From contig OX422219.1 in NCBI GenBank assembly GCA_949130495.1, positions 263,051,111 through 263,115,110 of the forward strand: 64,000 bases of DNA. The letters run 5' to 3'. The notes beneath the pieces are model-generated. The model worked only from the letters and a program-made list of their open reading frames with translations, was not told the origin of the DNA and ran no database searches. Source of the stretch: Sambucus nigra (taxonomy: Eukaryota > Streptophyta > Magnoliopsida > Dipsacales > Adoxaceae). Positions 1 to 10,412 of this stretch are shown here, one piece after another (position 1 is the stretch's first letter; every line of letters starts with the position of its first letter). The translations under genes were made by a program, and so were the position numbers.

Positions 1-536
1 AATTTTTCTAATCAAATGACTAATATATATAATCTTTTGAACTTTCAAAATGTCCATCTGCCTATTAAATACTTAGGTGTTCCCCTTACTTCCACAAAAC
101 TAAAGCATGATGATTGTGTGGAGTTGATGGACAATATCACGACCAATGGGATTTATAGCTATGATGTTAGGCTAAACTTGGTTATCTATATTCTTCTTCA
201 TATGCAAATATACTAGTGCATCATATTAATCCTCCCAAAGAAGACCACTAATATCATTGACACCATCCTTACAAGATTCTTATGGACTGGTCCAGAGATG
301 ATTAAGGTTGGATCCAAAGTTTAATTGAGTAATGTGTGTGATCCAAAGAATAAAGGTGGGATTGGCATTAAATATATTCGGACGTGCTATGTTCAAACTA
401 TTATGGAATATTTATAGCAAGAAGGATAACTTACGGGTGAAAAGGTGTCATAAAAATAAATTAAAAGGAAGATGTTTGTGGCACATTACTATACCTACTC
501 ATGCATCATGAACTTGCTCCAAACTCATGAAACTTG
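1..536 (+). pseudogene. LINE (L1-type) reverse transcriptase 3' fragment, left part
   Basis: Remnant of a plant L1-type non-LTR retrotransposon ORF2. It begins with the motif LPIKYLGVPLTSTKLKHDDC (residues 15-34 of the frame at position 16), the hallmark of the segment after the RT core of plant LINEs. It continues through decayed but recognisable blocks: a PKKTT block, FLWTGPE, CDPKNKGGIGIK, and a segment resembling NKLKGRC. Stops and frameshifts interrupt it, so it makes no protein. At 536 the frame is cut by gypsy element A and resumes at 55226 after the 5-bp duplication ACTTG. The 5' part lies outside the window. The family assignment rests on motif recognition. Confidence 0.85.
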
Positions 537-3500
537 TGTGACGCCCTGCCTAATTAAATCCCGGGTGATCCTTCCTAAATTAAATTAAAACAGGTTCTGA
601 GTTGGTTCATTCTTAGCATCACTGTCGAAAACTTTTTAATTACTAATCACATAAGTGAAATTAGACAGGTGCCAAATTTTATCTTTCATTAACCCAATAA
701 AATTTAGTCATGCGAAAATAATAGATAAACATTCACACTGTACAATAATTCAAACCATCACACAATATATAAAGAAATAAGTCTTGTCGAGTCAACAATC
801 GGCTAAAATCCAAAATGGCTAAATAAAACTAAAATAATCCAAAATTGAATATCTGAAATAAAGACAATGGACAACATGTCCAAATAGAGAGTACTGAAAT
901 AAGATCCTACAGTAGATTTGAAAGAACGAATCATCTATGCAACGTCCTGTCAGCCTCCACAATGCTGCAGCTATGAGTTCCTGGACTGAATCCTCAAGTT
1001 TGACGTCCCTGTGGTTGGACACCTAAAAGGTTTTGAAAATATTTTGATATCAAGAGTTAGAACTCAAAACATTTTGAAAATATTTATCAAGTGTTTATCA
1101 CAATAAGATGAGTTATTGAATATACATGTTAAGATTCCGTACACTCTCTTGAGTTACCTCACCCCTCATCTATAGTGAGTGCCTAACATCCTATACTTAT
1201 CCCACCTAGATGTACTACCCAGTCTAACTAGACTATAGAATTTAACATAACTTATCTACACGACTAAGTTCCCATACCACTCAAATAGTATATTAACAGT
1301 AACACATCTCATATGTTATATACTTAGATAACTTGTCACATCTTGTTATCTCTTGCTTTTACAATTAAGCCTCACTACTTAATTTTCTTAAGATAATCTG
1401 TATCTATTGTTTAATTATTCTAATTAAGTCTCTCTACTTAATTTAGTTTTAGATGCATGCACGTCATCTATTTTTCTACTATCCCATATAAGTAGATTAT
1501 CATACAATATATATTTCACACATAATATATACTTATAAATTCATTCATTACTAATATGTCCTCTTAACACACATCAAGGACTCTTGGTTCGGAATGGTCC
1601 ATCGACACCAAGTAAAAGGATTGGTTCAGAATGTCACCTCGACCCCAATTTTATTTCATGTAGTGGTTCGGAAAATCACCTCGACCCCACTCATGAAATT
1701 TTATACATGTATTGGTTCGGAACTCTTTCATCACGACCCCAAATCATTGTTCCCATAGATTAGTTCGGAATCCTACATCGATCCTAACATAGGCAAATAT
1801 ACTTTAGGTATTCTCTCCACCTAGGTATCGATATAATTAAGTAGGTATACACACAACCTAATAATCATTCTCATATGTAATATTTATCTCGAATATTCAC
1901 CATAATTTTTAGATTACATTATTTTCACATACTTGTTCGGAATCATACCTTGACCCAGTATAATCAAATGTACTTTAGGTATTCACTCCACCTAAGTATC
2001 GATATCATTAATTAGATATACACACAACTTAATAATCATGCTCGTACCTAATATTTCTCTCTAATATTCACCGTACTTATTAATTTTTGATTTATCTCAC
2101 TATCGCATTTTAATTGAATATTCACACAACTATAAGGGATATAGTTACCACTCCATTCATTTTAGTAGTTACTCTATCTCAAACCTACTGGTATAATCCT
2201 TGGAATGACGTTTACTCTCTCCGTAAATCAAATCCCAAACTCCCAAAGCACTACTCGATCGGCCTATCCTCGTCAGTCCATCTCTTCAAATCTTGCACTC
2301 AGCGATTATAACGGACCCCTACTATACACCTATTGATACTCTCTAAGTACCTACATAGGAAAAATATCATCACTAAGGTTCCCTTCAAACATCGTAAATC
2401 GAACAAAACTCAAACAACAAAAGAGCTCAAAATTAGCCTAGGTCGATTGATCGATACTCATCAGTCGATCGATCGATCGAGCAGGTGAAGGTGAAGTTCG
2501 TCTTCTTCATGTGTTTTATCACCATTTCCAATTATCCAACTCACATGATAACACACCTAACTTGCAACCCATGATTCCTAACCATTTCCACATAATCTAG
2601 GATGATTTCGAACGATTTAAACATCATAAATCTTCATAAATTTAGCCCTGAATAATTCAAATTCTCTAGTTATTCAAGAACCCTAAAGGTATGTTCTTCC
2701 CATATTTAAAATCATAAACCCAGATTTTAATTCGTATTAACAATTATATTTCCTCTTATTTTTAATACTCAATAGATACAAATCTAACCACATGCTATTT
2801 CTACCCAAACATGCCATTAATCAATTCATTTTCTGCAAGAATATTCATCAAAATCAATTATTCATAAATCCTACGATGGGTATTATAACTCAAATTACTT
2901 TGCAAATAACCACTTTCCTTATTCAGAGATGATATGATTTGGTGATTGTTGTTGGCGATTGATTGTATTTCTCCTCCAATCTTCCTTCCCAACTAGTTTG
3001 TGGTGCAAGAACCCCTTTGAATCCTTCTCAATTCTTCCTTAAGCTTTGAGAATTGTTTCTATCTTCTCTCTAATGGATTTTGTGTGTTTTTCTCTCCTCT
3101 AGCCATAGCCTCCAACTCTTATAATCTGATTTAGAGTTTGTAAATTCGTAGGTCTCCTCACCCACATATGCCAAAAGACTAAAACGCCCCCGTATGGTCT
3201 CGGTTTAGCCAAACAATGACCCGGTACCAGACTAGTACCCCCGGGTATACCATTTTGACTATTTTAACCCTTTAGGACTCATCTGTGACCTCTAAATTAT
3301 CATTTAAGTCACTAAAATATATTTCTCATTTCTCACCACAAAATAGTCTACACGCGACTCCCGGTGAGATAATAACAAATACACCCATATCACTCGCTAT
3401 GACGTATATCAAATTCACTATTAATATTTACTATTCACACACATAGTAAATCTCATAATATAATATTAATTAGTCTTTGTCTCTCGATTAATATTTAATC

Positions 3501-3621
3501 CTCACATTTATTATTTTATCACATTAAATTATGTCACACATGTAATTTAACTAAAACGTATTTTCCCAACTAATTTCTCAATTAATTAAATCATAAATAT
3601 GTAGAAATACGGGGTATTACA
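537..3621 (-). repeat. Element A 3' LTR
   Basis: About 3.1 kb, matching 52258-55225 along its length. Read on the minus strand it begins TGTAATACCCCGTATTTC. On the plus strand it contains a degenerate array of TTCGGAA...CTCGACCCC units (about 1580-1960), a tandem duplication of about 175 bp (about 1755-2080, with TTTAGGTATTC...CCACCTA...GTATCGAT in each half), a TCGATCGA palindrome cluster (2441-2481), and a minus-strand purine-rich leader opposite about 2970-3080. It retains a segment of about 50 bp near 970-1020 that the other LTR has lost. I see no convincing protein-coding gene inside it. Confidence 0.9.
2441..2481. repeat. TCGATCGA palindrome cluster in A 3' LTR
   Basis: Two self-complementary words, GGTCGATTGATCGAT and CAGTCGATCGATCGATCGAG, separated by about ten bases. 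The counterpart in the other LTR is at 54067-54108. Elements G and F carry similar two-word modules. Confidence 0.85.
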
Positions 3622-3640
3622 TACTTACCCCTTTATAAAG
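3622..3640 (-). other. Element A polypurine tract
   Basis: On the minus strand the bases next to the LTR read TTTATAAAGGGGTAAGTA. Just upstream is a TTTCGTGGATGAAATTCC block like the GACGAAATTC that precedes the 3' LTR of E. Its position next to the LTR makes it the plus-strand primer site. It is weaker in purines than the tracts of B and E. Confidence 0.7.
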
Positions 3641-5779
3641 GAATTTCATCCACGAAATTAGGACAAGACTAGTACTAAAACTAGGATCTTTCACCATGCT
3701 TCATCCTCTAGTAACCAATAACAAATCATAATAATGTAAGGGTCACTCCATTACTCACCCGCTAGGGGTACCCATCTGTCTTAAGGTTTTTTACACCACA
3801 ACCTGAGCCTATCTGTAAGCTTTTTCAAACCTTTTCATAATGATATACTCTACCTGTTATAAGGTCTCACCCCAAAAACAACACATCACACATTGTGCTT
3901 CTACCACGACACTATAATAGGACGAGCCTATACATCACTTGCTCTATCAGTTCAATACTAATGGAAGGCCGCACATCACTAGGTGAAATATTCCCATAAT
4001 CATCCCAACACACATCTCCCATCCAGAGGGAAACCACAAGGACATCTAACCACTCATGTCCGTTCTCGAAACATCAGTTCGTGGCGATGTAGGTCTCACG
4101 ACATTCAATAGTTATCTAAAATTGTTCGGGGTTATTCCATTCTTTCCAACGGACTCTAACTCACGTCTGGTCAAAGTCTAGTTATACTCTCACTTTGGAT
4201 CACCCAGAGGGTAAACGATAAGACTTATCACGAAAAACTTCAAAAGGCACCCAATCCTTTTCAAACAGGTACGAGTGTTTATACACAACTCTACCTATTG
4301 GTAATTTCTCCTCCTAATTACCTTACAGTTCATAATTCTCACCATTTGTTTTAATCAACATTGTAAAATCACCTCCCTTTCACTCATTGACTAGGTGATG
4401 TAACATTCCTAAAATAAGATGCAATCCCCACCATTTCCTATAAATCCCTATCAGAGGTGGGATACAGGGATCCTATCCTTACTCACAATTTTATTGGGCA
4501 GCACCTTACACCTGTGCAATCACTCTTTTCAAAGAAAATAACAATCTCTTCATCTCGGTTAATTTATTCGACATACTCAAAGGAATTATTGACCTTATCC
4601 TGATGTTGGTAACCCATCAATGAAATCTATTAGTCTGTCTGCCCATTCCGTCACTTGAATTTATCGGCTTGACAAAATATTTGTTCCTACTTACGAATGG
4701 TGCCCCACAAGAGAACCTCACTATGTGCCACTCAACATCGACTTCCTCTTATAACCTCACACATTAAGTGGCACGTTTACTCCCTTTTCTCCCAGGGTAT
4801 ACCCATCGACATTCCATTTACGTGCAAGCCACTCTCAACAATCAACTGAGTAGGACTCCACTCTACTTCCCCATAATAGTTGGATTTCCCCTTCTCAAGA
4901 GATATCCTTTTAAATGGCTTTCCACAACCTTTGAACTCATCTTGGGTGTGCTAGCTCTCGTTTAATATGTATACTTGGATTATCATCTTTCTCGCCGATT
5001 TTCAATCCATCACACCATTTTAACTCTGTTTGTAATTGCCCCTCAGGTATATTTTCCACACATTCCTTTCCATGCCCTTTTATCTCGGACGACATTGAAA
5101 CCACTAACCAGGGCACCCATACACCCTATGTCTAGTGCATTTCTGCACAAACATTGCCAACATCTCATATGTAACACACTTTTCTCAAAATTGGCCTTAC
5201 ATTCTCGACCAGGATGTAGCATGTGGGTCTTCTCAGTCACCCCATAACCTATAATTGAATTCTTCTCGACATTATCCCACCCCTCAACTTGTAGTGAGAA
5301 AACATTTAAGTGCCTTTCTACATCACTACAGGCTCCACTGGCTTTACTCGTATAATAGCTCTCATCTAACAGTGTTTTCTTCACATGTACAACAATTAAC
5401 CTTTGAAACTGATGCCCCTAGCATCCATCAACGTCTCTCAACTCCCGACGTTTATTAAGCTTTATGATATCTCATCTCGCAATGACACCCAAACAAGGAA
5501 CTTCCCTTACCAATGCATGATCACTAATCGGAGATCGAGTTCTATAAGCCTAAAGTATTTACCCGGACACTCGAATTCCTATCCCCAGATATTTAAATAT
5601 AACTCTTAACTCCCACGTCTATAAAGGAGTCATATTACACCACGATCTCACTATCACTAGTCATTCGCGCTAATCACCATAATGAGTTTAATCTCACCGC
5701 TCGATAATAAACCCAATCCACCCCGATCGATATCAGTAAAATCCCTACACACCGGGATCAAATATCTCATGACAACTAT
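3622..5779 (-). pseudogene. Element A pol remnant (RT to integrase end), heavily decayed
   Basis: The minus-strand interior of A between the B insertion and the 3' LTR. No long open frame survives. Comparing the minus strand with E, the part near 5450-5780 is collinear with the start of RT (around the segment before [13 protein letters not shown] and the DYREL block), and 3640-3760 resembles the end of the chromodomain region and the GACGAAATTC block. The RT core, RNase H and most of integrase are not clearly recognisable and are partly missing. Plus-strand open frames here (for example 4768-4965 and 4975-5247) have no recognisable domain and are treated as chance. Confidence 0.6.
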
Positions 5780-6490
5780 ACTCTTGTAACACCCCGTATT
5801 TTTATATTATGAAAGAATTTGGGGATTAATTATTATTGTTGGGTTAATTAAATTAAAAATGTGAGAATTAATTGTTAATTAATTCTGATTAAAAATAATT
5901 ATCAACTTGCGTGACAAGTGTTAATACGTATTGTTGAGAATTATGGAATATTATTGTGTGAATATATAATATGGAATTATGAAATTTTATAAATTGTCGA
6001 GAGTGGGAAAATATGATAGTTAGGTACATTAAGTCAGGACGCGCATGTGATTCGTGTCGGGACTAGTTTAATGGATTAAAGAAGTAAATTATTTTTAAGT
6101 GACTAGTATGGTAATTTTGAGTGTGCCATTGAGTCCAAAAGAGTCGAGATAGTTCAAAAACTCTACCCGTGTATTTTATTTGGACTCCGGGATGTTTTTA
6201 GGCCTAACCAGCACCCTATAGGGGTATTTTTGTCCTTTGAATTTTTGGGGAAATATTATGGACGAAAATTAAAGAAAATAAAAGAGGGTACTTGTGGGGG
6301 AAAAGGTGTATGTCAGTTCCAAACCTACGAGAGAGAAAGAGAGAGAGAGCCACAGAGAAAGGAAAAGAGATCCATAGGTGTTCTTGGTGCATAACTCAAG
6401 AACTCACACCAAAAACCTTACCAAAGCATAGATCGGGAGATGAGAAGCAAGCCCATACCAATTTTGACACCAGATTAGAACATCATTTAG

Positions 6491-6500
6491 AGGCAAGTGT
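6491..6500 (+). promoter_or_regulatory. Putative GC-type splice donor in B leader
   Basis: AG|GCAAGTGT fits the consensus of GC-AG introns. It follows the purine-rich leader, as in E and G. The 3' LTR copy reads AAG|GCAACTG (about 48438). An upstream ATG near 6441 in this LTR is ACG in the 3' LTR, so it was probably created by CG to TG decay. Prediction only. Confidence 0.45.
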
Positions 6501-6888
6501 TTATTACTTGCTTTCTTTTAGCACCATTTATGTTCATGTTAGTGAGGGATGTAGAAAACCTGTCTATACACGATTTTGAGGAAATTAGGAAAGATGAATT
6601 CTTAATATGATATAAAAGTAAGAATATATTGATATATCCATTAATGTAGAGGAAAGATTTATGAAATAGGGTTTTAATTAGTTAAATTGGGTATTTTGGA
6701 TTTCATGGATGAACTATGTTGATTTAATGCTTTTAAGTTAGGGGGAATCATTTATACTCGTTTAAACATCAATTAGGAGTGTTGTTTTGGTGTTTGGGTT
6801 AAAATTTTTAGAGGTTTTAGGGCTAAAATTCTGAGGTAGACGAAGTAGTAATATGAAAACATAACAAGATTGGGTAAACCAGAGAAAC

Positions 6889-6985
6889 ACTCAATCTCGT
6901 TCGAACGAGATTGAGTCTGCTTCGAACGAGACAGGGTCTTGCGCAATGTCGTTTGAACGACATTAGGTTTGATTCGAACGACAAC
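6889..6985. repeat. CGTTCGAACG palindrome cluster in B 5' LTR
   Basis: 6889-6916 is a perfect 28-bp palindrome centred on TTCGAA. It is followed by CTTCGAACGAGAC, then TGTCGTTTGAACGACA (a palindrome apart from one CG to TG-type change), then ATTCGAACGACA. The 3' LTR counterpart at 48837-48930 is more decayed (CGTTTGCATGAG, TTCAAACGAGAC, CATTCGAATGACA). Confidence 0.85.
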
Positions 6986-7496
6986 TCCAAGTCTAGAAAA
7001 TTTCTAGTTCAATCCAACTTCAATTACGCGATTATTTTTTAGTGAGGGAGAACTACCAGTTGAGGGTGTGTAGTCTAGTGCTGAATTAATTGGGAAATAT
7101 TCCTAGGATAACACTTTAAAATTTCGATAGGTAAATTAACCTTGGGAATTGCGAGAGAGTGAATAATCGATTTAATTACATAATAAGTAGTAATGAGAAG
7201 AATACTATGTATGGAAAAATACATGTAAGGGTTGGGTGTACCTTGAATTTTAATAGGATGCGGGAAGGACTACTATATGAATATTATTCATGTGTGTATA
7301 GCATGCCTATGAAACTTGCTATCGGGAGGAGGTTTTCATGTTGTGGACAGTCTTATCCTAGGTGACCCAATGCGGGGATATTTGAATTGTACCCATAGTA
7401 TATGAACTTGGTTATGTGCTATCTGGGATGTAGGATAGTTTCGAATGCTGAATGGGAGCGTAGGTATGTGCGTGACCCATTTGGCTGGGGAGTATA

Positions 7497-10085
7497 TGTA
7501 ACAACCCTCACTTTCTAAAAACATATTTTATATTAATTTACTTTGTGAAGTAATTATATAAAATATGGATGATGGAGTAAATATGAACTAAGTGAGTTAA
7601 TTAAGCATATTTACTAGATTGTTGCATATTTACTATTATGTGTATGTAAATATCATCATGTTACGTTTTATAGTGTCGTGTGCTTTAAGTGACATTTATG
7701 ATATAAATGAAACCGGAATTTAAAATGACTTAAATATTTTTGGATGCTAATTTAGAGGGCGTAGTTAGTCCCGAAATGTGTGAGATAGTCAAAATAAGTG
7801 CCATAATGTGTTTTTGAGTTTCGGGCACTTTTGACTGGTTATGGCTTAAATGCGTAGTTATGAGTCATTTTAATGAGGTATTAACAACTTAAGTTAGGAA
7901 TTAAGGAGAGAGGCACGTTTAAGTCTTGCACCTCATTTATTTCTCTTAAGTGTGTATTTACTAACCTAAAGAGAAGAGAGAAGAAAAGAATTTTTAGAAA
8001 AAAGAGGAGAAAAGAAGAAACTTGGAGATTGAAGATTGGGATTGTTTCTACCAAAGGAAATATGAAATCTCATGGTCAAGGAAACTTTTCTACATGCTAA
8101 TATATAATTTAAGGTGAATAAGTTGTGTGATTGTTGTGTATGTGAATCAAATGAACAAATATGAATTTTATGGAAATTGTGGTGTTTTAGCCCTAATCAT
8201 AGTTTAAATTGATGATTATGTGGAGTATAGTAGTTGATAAACATGTACGATGGTTTTGGTTAGAATAATGAATGTTTATGTGTGTAAAAATGGAGGAGAA
8301 TTGATTTTTGGGGAAAAACTAGGGTTCATAACCCGTAGCCCATTCTTGGAAAATTCGCAGGGGCGAATCGATTCGCCCTTTCAACGAATCGATTTGCCCT
8401 TTTAGCGAATCGATTCGTTAAGGGGTCAGGTTACAGGTCTGGGGACCCGAATCTATTTGGGCTAAGGCCGAATCGATTCGGTTGAGGCAGAATGTTAGGT
8501 TCTCCATACCAATCGATTCTCTTTTGGGTGGATCGATTCGCTGCTTGGGGCGAATCGATTGGGCCCTAGGGCGAATCGATTCGAAAATCCTACTGTTTTG
8601 AGTTATTTTTCTAACTCAATTTTTATCCTTTTCTTTTAGGCTTAGGACTTAGGAACCTTCTTGTATGAAGTAAACTTAGTGTTCTAGAGTCTTATGTTGG
8701 GTAGGCAAATACCTTATGTTAGAAGGGGATAGTTAGGACTTATTTGGGGATTAGTAAATAGAAGATTAGGTGTTCTTTTCCCTTAATTAGTTAATGTAAT
8801 ATTTTAGGATGTAGAAATAAATAATTGAAGAGTATTTGTCACATGATTGGGAGATGCTAGTCTTGGTGGTTTATAATAACACCATAAAAGGTTGGTAGAA
8901 TAAATTGAGAGTTTATTCCTTCATTGAGGTTATAATGATGGCGTGAATCACGTATGGCTCCGGATAAAATGTAATGTATATAATAAAATGGAAATGAAAA
9001 TAGTAAATAATAATTTACTTATACACACCTCTTTAAATGCTATTCTAAGGGAAGCACGCGCATGAGGTGAAGTCCCCTGGCTAGTGAATGCTGGGTGAAT
9101 ATAGTCCTCGGCCATATGACCAGTTATTATGTATGTTATATTTATTGTACGATGTGGGGTGATTTTGGGTGTGGTTATGACTCACTCGCAGGTATATGGA
9201 CACTTCCCGACGAGCGTTAGGATGCCCAGGTTGTCTTATTTGATATGCCCTGGAAGATGATAGTCATTAGGGCCGCGTTTAATGGGGAAACTCGAAAGGA
9301 CGGCCTTAGAATCATTATATATAGATGACTGTAAGTATTCTTATTCAAGTGGGACTTGATTTATGATAAATTCCCTAAAGAGCAAATAACTGAGATTATG
9401 TTTCCTAATGAGAAATGGAACGATGAAATGAAACAGTGTAAATGATGGAGATTTTTAATTAATGATATTCATTCATATCCTCTTGCATAACTAAATTAAA
9501 CTTATGATCATTTAATTGCTTTAGTTTATGCTTTGAGATTGAGTAGGTAGATTCTTATCGTTGTCTATCATGATTAATTGTTCATAACTGTCATACTCTT
9601 TATTCATCTGGTGATCATATAAAATCGGGCCCTGACCCGTTCATATTTCGTGTTATGCATGAATCTTATATTCGCTCAGGTGCTTCACCATAAGGATGCC
9701 CGTACTGACTTTCCTTTCCCGTTTCATGGAGCTGCAACACCTTGCGGACGTTGCAGGATATTTTGTTGTAGATGCCTTCATTTTTGTACTCTAGTTACGA
9801 TCGGGCCATTTACTCGGGTGTGTGGGCCAAGCTATTGTATTTGTTTATTGTAATGTATTATGTAACTTAATTTAATTGTTCAAACTACTTTTAAGAGACT
9901 GTTAACCGATAGACTATTCAGTTATTGTGTTATATATGTATTGTTCAGTTTTATTCTTGTAGATTTCATCCACCTTCTTTTTAAACTGGGTTGTTTAAAT
10001 GTTTTCTTTAACTTATAAAATAAAATTTTGGCAACCCGTTTATTTGAAACATAGGGTGGTTGTCCCGTATACTTATTGCGTTTTG
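7497..10085 (+). repeat. Element C 5' LTR, truncated at its 3' end
   Basis: Matches 13831 to about 16360 and then diverges after TATACTTATTG. About 85 bp of LTR end are missing. It has the purine-rich leader (AGAGAAGAGAGAAGAAAAG, about 7970-7990), a decayed donor-like AAGGAAAC (8078-8085; AAGGCAAA in the other LTR), and a nine-word CGAATCGATTCG array (8361-8584). Open frames such as 9650-9853 recur in the other LTR and are LTR sequence, not genes. Confidence 0.88.
8361..8584. repeat. CGAATCGATTCG palindrome array in C 5' LTR (nine words)
   Basis: Nine exact or near copies of the perfect 12-bp palindrome CGAATCGATTCG in about 225 bp, linked by short tracts such as CCCTTTCAA and GCTTGGGG. The 3' LTR has six words (14697-14854). 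Between them lies a conserved unique tract (GGGGTCAGGTTACAGGTCTG). Confidence 0.9.
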
Positions 10086-10412
10086 GTGGGTTCAATGTTG
10101 GTGGCAGTAATATTAGGCCCCCAACAGCAACAAGAAGGTCAGGGTGGTAATGGGGGTAGAGGCTATCCAAGCCAAGGAGTTGGGCAGTTTACAAATAATC
10201 GGGGCCGAAATCAGGAGAACATGATGGGTCGATGCTTTCAATGTGGAGAGTCTGGTCACTACAGGATGGTGTGTCCTCAGTTTATTGGGGGATAGCTTCA
10301 TAGGGTTCCACAGCATCCACAGGCTCAGTTACCACCACAAGTACCAAATCCAGTTGTCCTTCCACAACAGGGACATCTACAGTATGGTCGTGTTTACCAC
10401 AATCAGGATGCT
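10086..10412 (+). pseudogene. Element C gag C-terminal remnant with zinc knuckle
   Basis: Only the glutamine- and glycine-rich tail and nucleic-acid-binding knuckle of Gag remain. The frame that opens at 9999 in LTR sequence enters gag at about 10110 (GPQQQQEGQGGNGGRGYP) and carries CFQCGESGHYRMVC, a CX2CX4HX4C knuckle. A TAG stop follows at 10293-10295, and further on comes a proline- and glutamine-rich linker to protease. The capsid part is deleted. The fusion of LTR and gag tail looks like an internal-deletion junction rather than a designed start. Confidence 0.8.

Larger units (their letters stand above)
5785..7496 (+). repeat. Element B 5' LTR, first part
   Basis: Starts TGTAACACCCCGTATTTT, like the 3' LTR at 47949. 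It contains a purine-rich stretch (GAGAGAAAGAGAGAGAGAG, about 6330-6350), a donor-like AG|GCAAGT (6491-6498) and the CGTTCGAACG palindrome cluster (6889-6985). A block shared with E, GGGAGCG(T/C)AGGTATGTGCG followed by TGACCCAT, lies at 7454-7480. The LTR is cut by C after GTATA (7492-7496) and resumes at 16445. The 6292-6579 frame is open in this copy only and covers leader sequence. Confidence 0.88.

Noticed and set aside
4768..5384. Overlapping open frames on both strands
   Set aside because: They lie in A's minus-strand pol remnant. None shows a domain, and the collinear comparison with E is on the minus strand across frames.
6292..6579. 95-codon frame at the start of B
   Set aside because: It lies in the purine-rich leader, begins without a good ATG, and is not open in the 3' LTR.
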